DNA of 7,523 bases from Hungatella sp. UBA3402 (GTDB taxonomy: Bacteria > Bacillota > Clostridia > Lachnospirales > Lachnospiraceae), in assembly GCA_002358555.1 (NCBI GenBank), contig DEPC01000010.1, positions 1 to 7,523 on the forward strand. The letters are read 5' to 3'. Positions 5,890 to 7,523 of this stretch are shown one piece after another. Within the stretch, counting starts at the first letter, position 1. Every line of letters starts with the position of its first letter. The position numbers and the translations under genes are program-made. The notes below the pieces were generated by a model. The model made no database searches. It was given only the letters and a program-made list of their open reading frames with translations, and was not told the DNA's origin.

Positions 5890-6074
5890 GATGAATATAC
5901 CAGGCAGATTTAACAAAAAGCTGATATACTTTATCTACAATAATCATAGAATATTAACAATATTTCTGCTATAAAGTTAGCATTTTATGTGGAGAATGTA
6001 AGAATCATCGAAGCTGTTCCTATAAAATGTTAGGAAAAATCTAATAAATAGATAGATTTTTTGGTTTTCTACTC

Positions 6075-6103
6075 TTTTTAAAACAGCAGGATTTATATAT
6101 AAG
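6075..6103 (+). promoter_or_regulatory. Weak candidate promoter for the TRAP operon
   Basis: TTTTTA (6075-6080), 17 bases, TATAAG (6098-6103), within the TA-rich run TTTATATATAAG. The -35 matches only three of six, as expected if the promoter needs an activator such as the divergent AraC protein. The leader would be about 80 bases. The exact register of the -10 is uncertain. Confidence 0.35.
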
Positions 6104-6189
6104 TAAAAATGGATATACGAAGAAATATTGTGAATACTCTATGGTTTCGTAAGCAGTAGAAACTAAATCAGGAAAGGAGCGAAGAAGGT

Positions 6190-7221
6190 ATGAGAGGACT
6201 TTACAGAGCACTAACCATTTCTCTAGGTGCAGTGTTTATTGCCTCGTCTCTTACAGGCTGTGGAGGTGCTTCCGATGGAAGGAGGGTTGTCCGAATTGGC
6301 CATAACCAGGCTACCGACCATCCAACTCATATTGCGTTGCTGGAGTTTGAAAGTTATGTAGAAAGTAAATTGGGGGACCAATATAATGTGGAGGTGTATC
6401 CTAGTGAGCTGCTGGGCTCTCAGACCGATATGGTACAGTTGACCCAAACAGGAGCTATCGACTTTTGCGTGGCAAGTAATTCTATTTTGGAAACCTTTTC
6501 GGACAATTACACATTATTTAATATGCCCTATCTATTTGCTTCCGCAGAAGCTTATCATGCCTCCATGGATGACCCAGATATTACTGGACCGATTTTTGAT
6601 TCTACAAAAAAGGCTGGATTTGAAGCTGTCACCTGGATTGATGCAGGTACAAGAAATTTTTATACGGTATCAACCCCCATTGAATCTCCAACCGATTTAA
6701 AAGGATTGAAAATTCGCGTACAACAGTCTCCTACCAATGTAGAAATGATGCGACTGTTGGGAGGCTCAGCTACCCCTATGGGCTTTGGAGAGGTATATAC
6801 AGCACTTCAGTCAAAAATTATTGATGGTGCAGAGAATAATGAGATGGCTTTGACCTCCAATGGACATGGCGATGTATGTAAATACTATTCCTATGATATG
6901 CACCAGATGATTCCTGATATCTTGATTGGAAACTGTGCATTTTTAGATGGACTTTCTGAGGAAGAACGAGCAGTATTTGAGGAAGGCTTTGAACTGGTAA
7001 ATAAGGTGGAACGAGAAGAATGGACAAAAGCAGTGGAAGCTGCAAAGGATAAAGCCCAAAATGAACAAGGTGTTCAATTCCTATATCCAGATACTGCACC
7101 ATTCCAGGAAATCTGTATTCCTATGCATCAGTCTGTACTTGAACAGTATCCAGATTTGAAGCCATTCTATGATGCGATTCAAGTACATAACAAAAATTAT
7201 GCTTCGGAAGGAGGTGCCTAA
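6190..7221 (+). CDS. dctP: TRAP transporter substrate-binding lipoprotein, DctP family
   Basis: The extracytoplasmic solute receptor of a TRAP transporter, which delivers an organic acid (C4-dicarboxylate, sugar acid or similar) to the DctQ-DctM permease for Na+- or H+-driven uptake. Residues 1-23 are a lipoprotein signal (Arg2, Arg6, hydrophobic core 8-20) ending in the lipobox LTGC with lipidated Cys24, as expected in a Gram-positive. The mature fold starts VVRIGHNQATDHPTH (33-47). ELLGSQTDMVQLTQTGAIDF (73-92), GTRNFYT (153-159), LKGLKIRVQQSP (170-181) and MGFGEVYTALQSKIIDGAENN (197-217; long block, key residues Glu201, Asp212, Gly213) are family landmarks. Arg176 in KIRV is at the position that salt-bridges the substrate carboxylate in known members, with Arg155 as a second candidate. 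AAAGGAG lies ten bases before the ATG. At 343 residues it is full length. The substrate cannot be named from sequence. Confidence 0.95.
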   Translation: MRGLYRALTISLGAVFIASSLTGCGGASDGRRVVRIGHNQATDHPTHIALLEFESYVESKLGDQYNVEVYPSELLGSQTDMVQLTQTGAIDFCVASNSILETFSDNYTLFNMPYLFASAEAYHASMDDPDITGPIFDSTKKAGFEAVTWIDAGTRNFYTVSTPIESPTDLKGLKIRVQQSPTNVEMMRLLGGSATPMGFGEVYTALQSKIIDGAENNEMALTSNGHGDVCKYYSYDMHQMIPDILIGNCAFLDGLSEEERAVFEEGFELVNKVEREEWTKAVEAAKDKAQNEQGVQFLYPDTAPFQEICIPMHQSVLEQYPDLKPFYDAIQVHNKNYASEGGA

Positions 7222-7223
7222 TC

Positions 7224-7523
7224 ATGAATAAACTTCGTGAAATTCTGACACAGATTTTAAATGTGTTGGCTGGAGCAAGCTTTTTAATGATGGTGGTATT
7301 GACCTGCTGGCAGGTATTAACTCGTTACATATTAAACAATCCCTCATCTTGGTCAGAGGAATTAGTCTCTTATATGTTTGCCTGGATGAGTCTTCTTGGG
7401 GCATCTCTAGTTACTGCAGAGAGAGGACATATGAATATTCCTATTGTAGTGGAAAAATGTAGTCCAGCTATGCAAAAACTTTTGCTCTGTCTGGCTGAAG
7501 TGATTGGATTTTTATTCTCAGCA
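7224..7523 (+). CDS. dctQ: TRAP transporter small permease, DctQ family (3' truncated by window)
   Basis: The first 100 codons of the small integral-membrane subunit; the frame is open to the window edge. AAGGAGG (7208-7214) lies nine bases before the ATG and inside the end of dctP, and the start is two bases after the dctP stop, so the genes are co-transcribed. The first membrane helix spans about residues 14-36 and contains CWQVLTRYIL. The family hallmark NNPSSWSEELVSYMFAWMSLL (38-58, key residues Trp43, Ser44, Glu45, Glu46) follows, with the second helix at about 48-65, then AERGHMNI (65-72) and the beginning of a third helix near 85-100. DctQ proteins are usually about 150-190 residues with four helices, so roughly half is present. 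The large permease DctM is expected next. Confidence 0.93.
   Translation, partial: MNKLREILTQILNVLAGASFLMMVVLTCWQVLTRYILNNPSSWSEELVSYMFAWMSLLGASLVTAERGHMNIPIVVEKCSPAMQKLLLCLAEVIGFLFSA

Larger units (their letters stand above)
5822..6189. promoter_or_regulatory. Divergent AraC/TRAP control region (gene-free)
   Basis: This 368-base AT-rich stretch has no credible gene. It holds the regulator's promoter, AATATT-AAC-AATATT (5950-5964), the perfect nine-bp inverted repeat AAAAATCTA/TAGATTTTT (6035-6043 and 6053-6061), and GTTTC/GAAAC (6144-6148 and 6159-6163) just before the transporter gene. Any of these could be a regulator site, but none is repeated as a clear direct-repeat pair of the kind AraC proteins usually bind. 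Confidence 0.6.

Noticed and set aside
5603..5974. A 123-codon plus-strand open frame opposite the start of the AraC-type gene
   Set aside because: It overlaps the conserved cupin domain of the AraC protein and its product is low in recognisable structure; it is a shadow frame.

Overview
The window looks like chromosomal DNA from an anaerobic Firmicute of class Clostridia, most likely a member of the Lachnospiraceae. This is inferred from the AT-rich sequence, strong AGGAGG-type ribosome sites, the AgrC/AgrA-type two-component pair, a lipoprotein TRAP binding protein with a low-GC Gram-positive lipobox, and several small proteins of types common in that group. Nothing in the sequence fixes the species. 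I see no rRNA, tRNA, CRISPR array, insertion sequence or phage gene.

Layout, left to right. A LytTR response regulator (173-889) and a membrane-bound GHKL histidine kinase (886-2277) share an ATGA overlap and form one two-component operon; no signal-peptide or AgrB-like gene is visible with them. Next is a highly charged, coiled-coil-prone protein of unknown function (2455-2937), preceded by a good match to a flagellar-type (sigma-28/SigD) promoter and followed by a convincing intrinsic terminator (3009-3050). A new unit begins at an extended -10 promoter near 3096 and has a leader of about 110 bases that can fold. It encodes a PEBP/YbhB-like protein (3222-3722) and an overlapping GNAT acetyltransferase (3712-4173). 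Two small genes follow: a DUF6881-like protein (4285-4590), whose start abuts a perfect 17-bp palindrome, and a DUF503/YlxP-like protein (4636-4920).

The right third is a transport locus. An AraC-family regulator with an N-terminal cupin domain (4964-5821) is on the minus strand. It faces away from a TRAP transporter operon consisting of the DctP-type binding lipoprotein (6190-7221) and the start of the DctQ-type small permease (7224 to the window edge). The large permease DctM is expected just beyond the window. The 368-base divergent control region carries a near-consensus promoter for the regulator, a weaker one for the transporter and several inverted repeats. The simplest reading is that the AraC protein senses the imported organic acid or a derivative and controls the transporter.

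No clearly new multi-gene system stands out. The most interesting points are the unrecognised charged protein with its flagellar-type promoter, the palindrome at the DUF6881 gene, the foldable PEBP leader, and the translationally coupled PEBP-GNAT pair.
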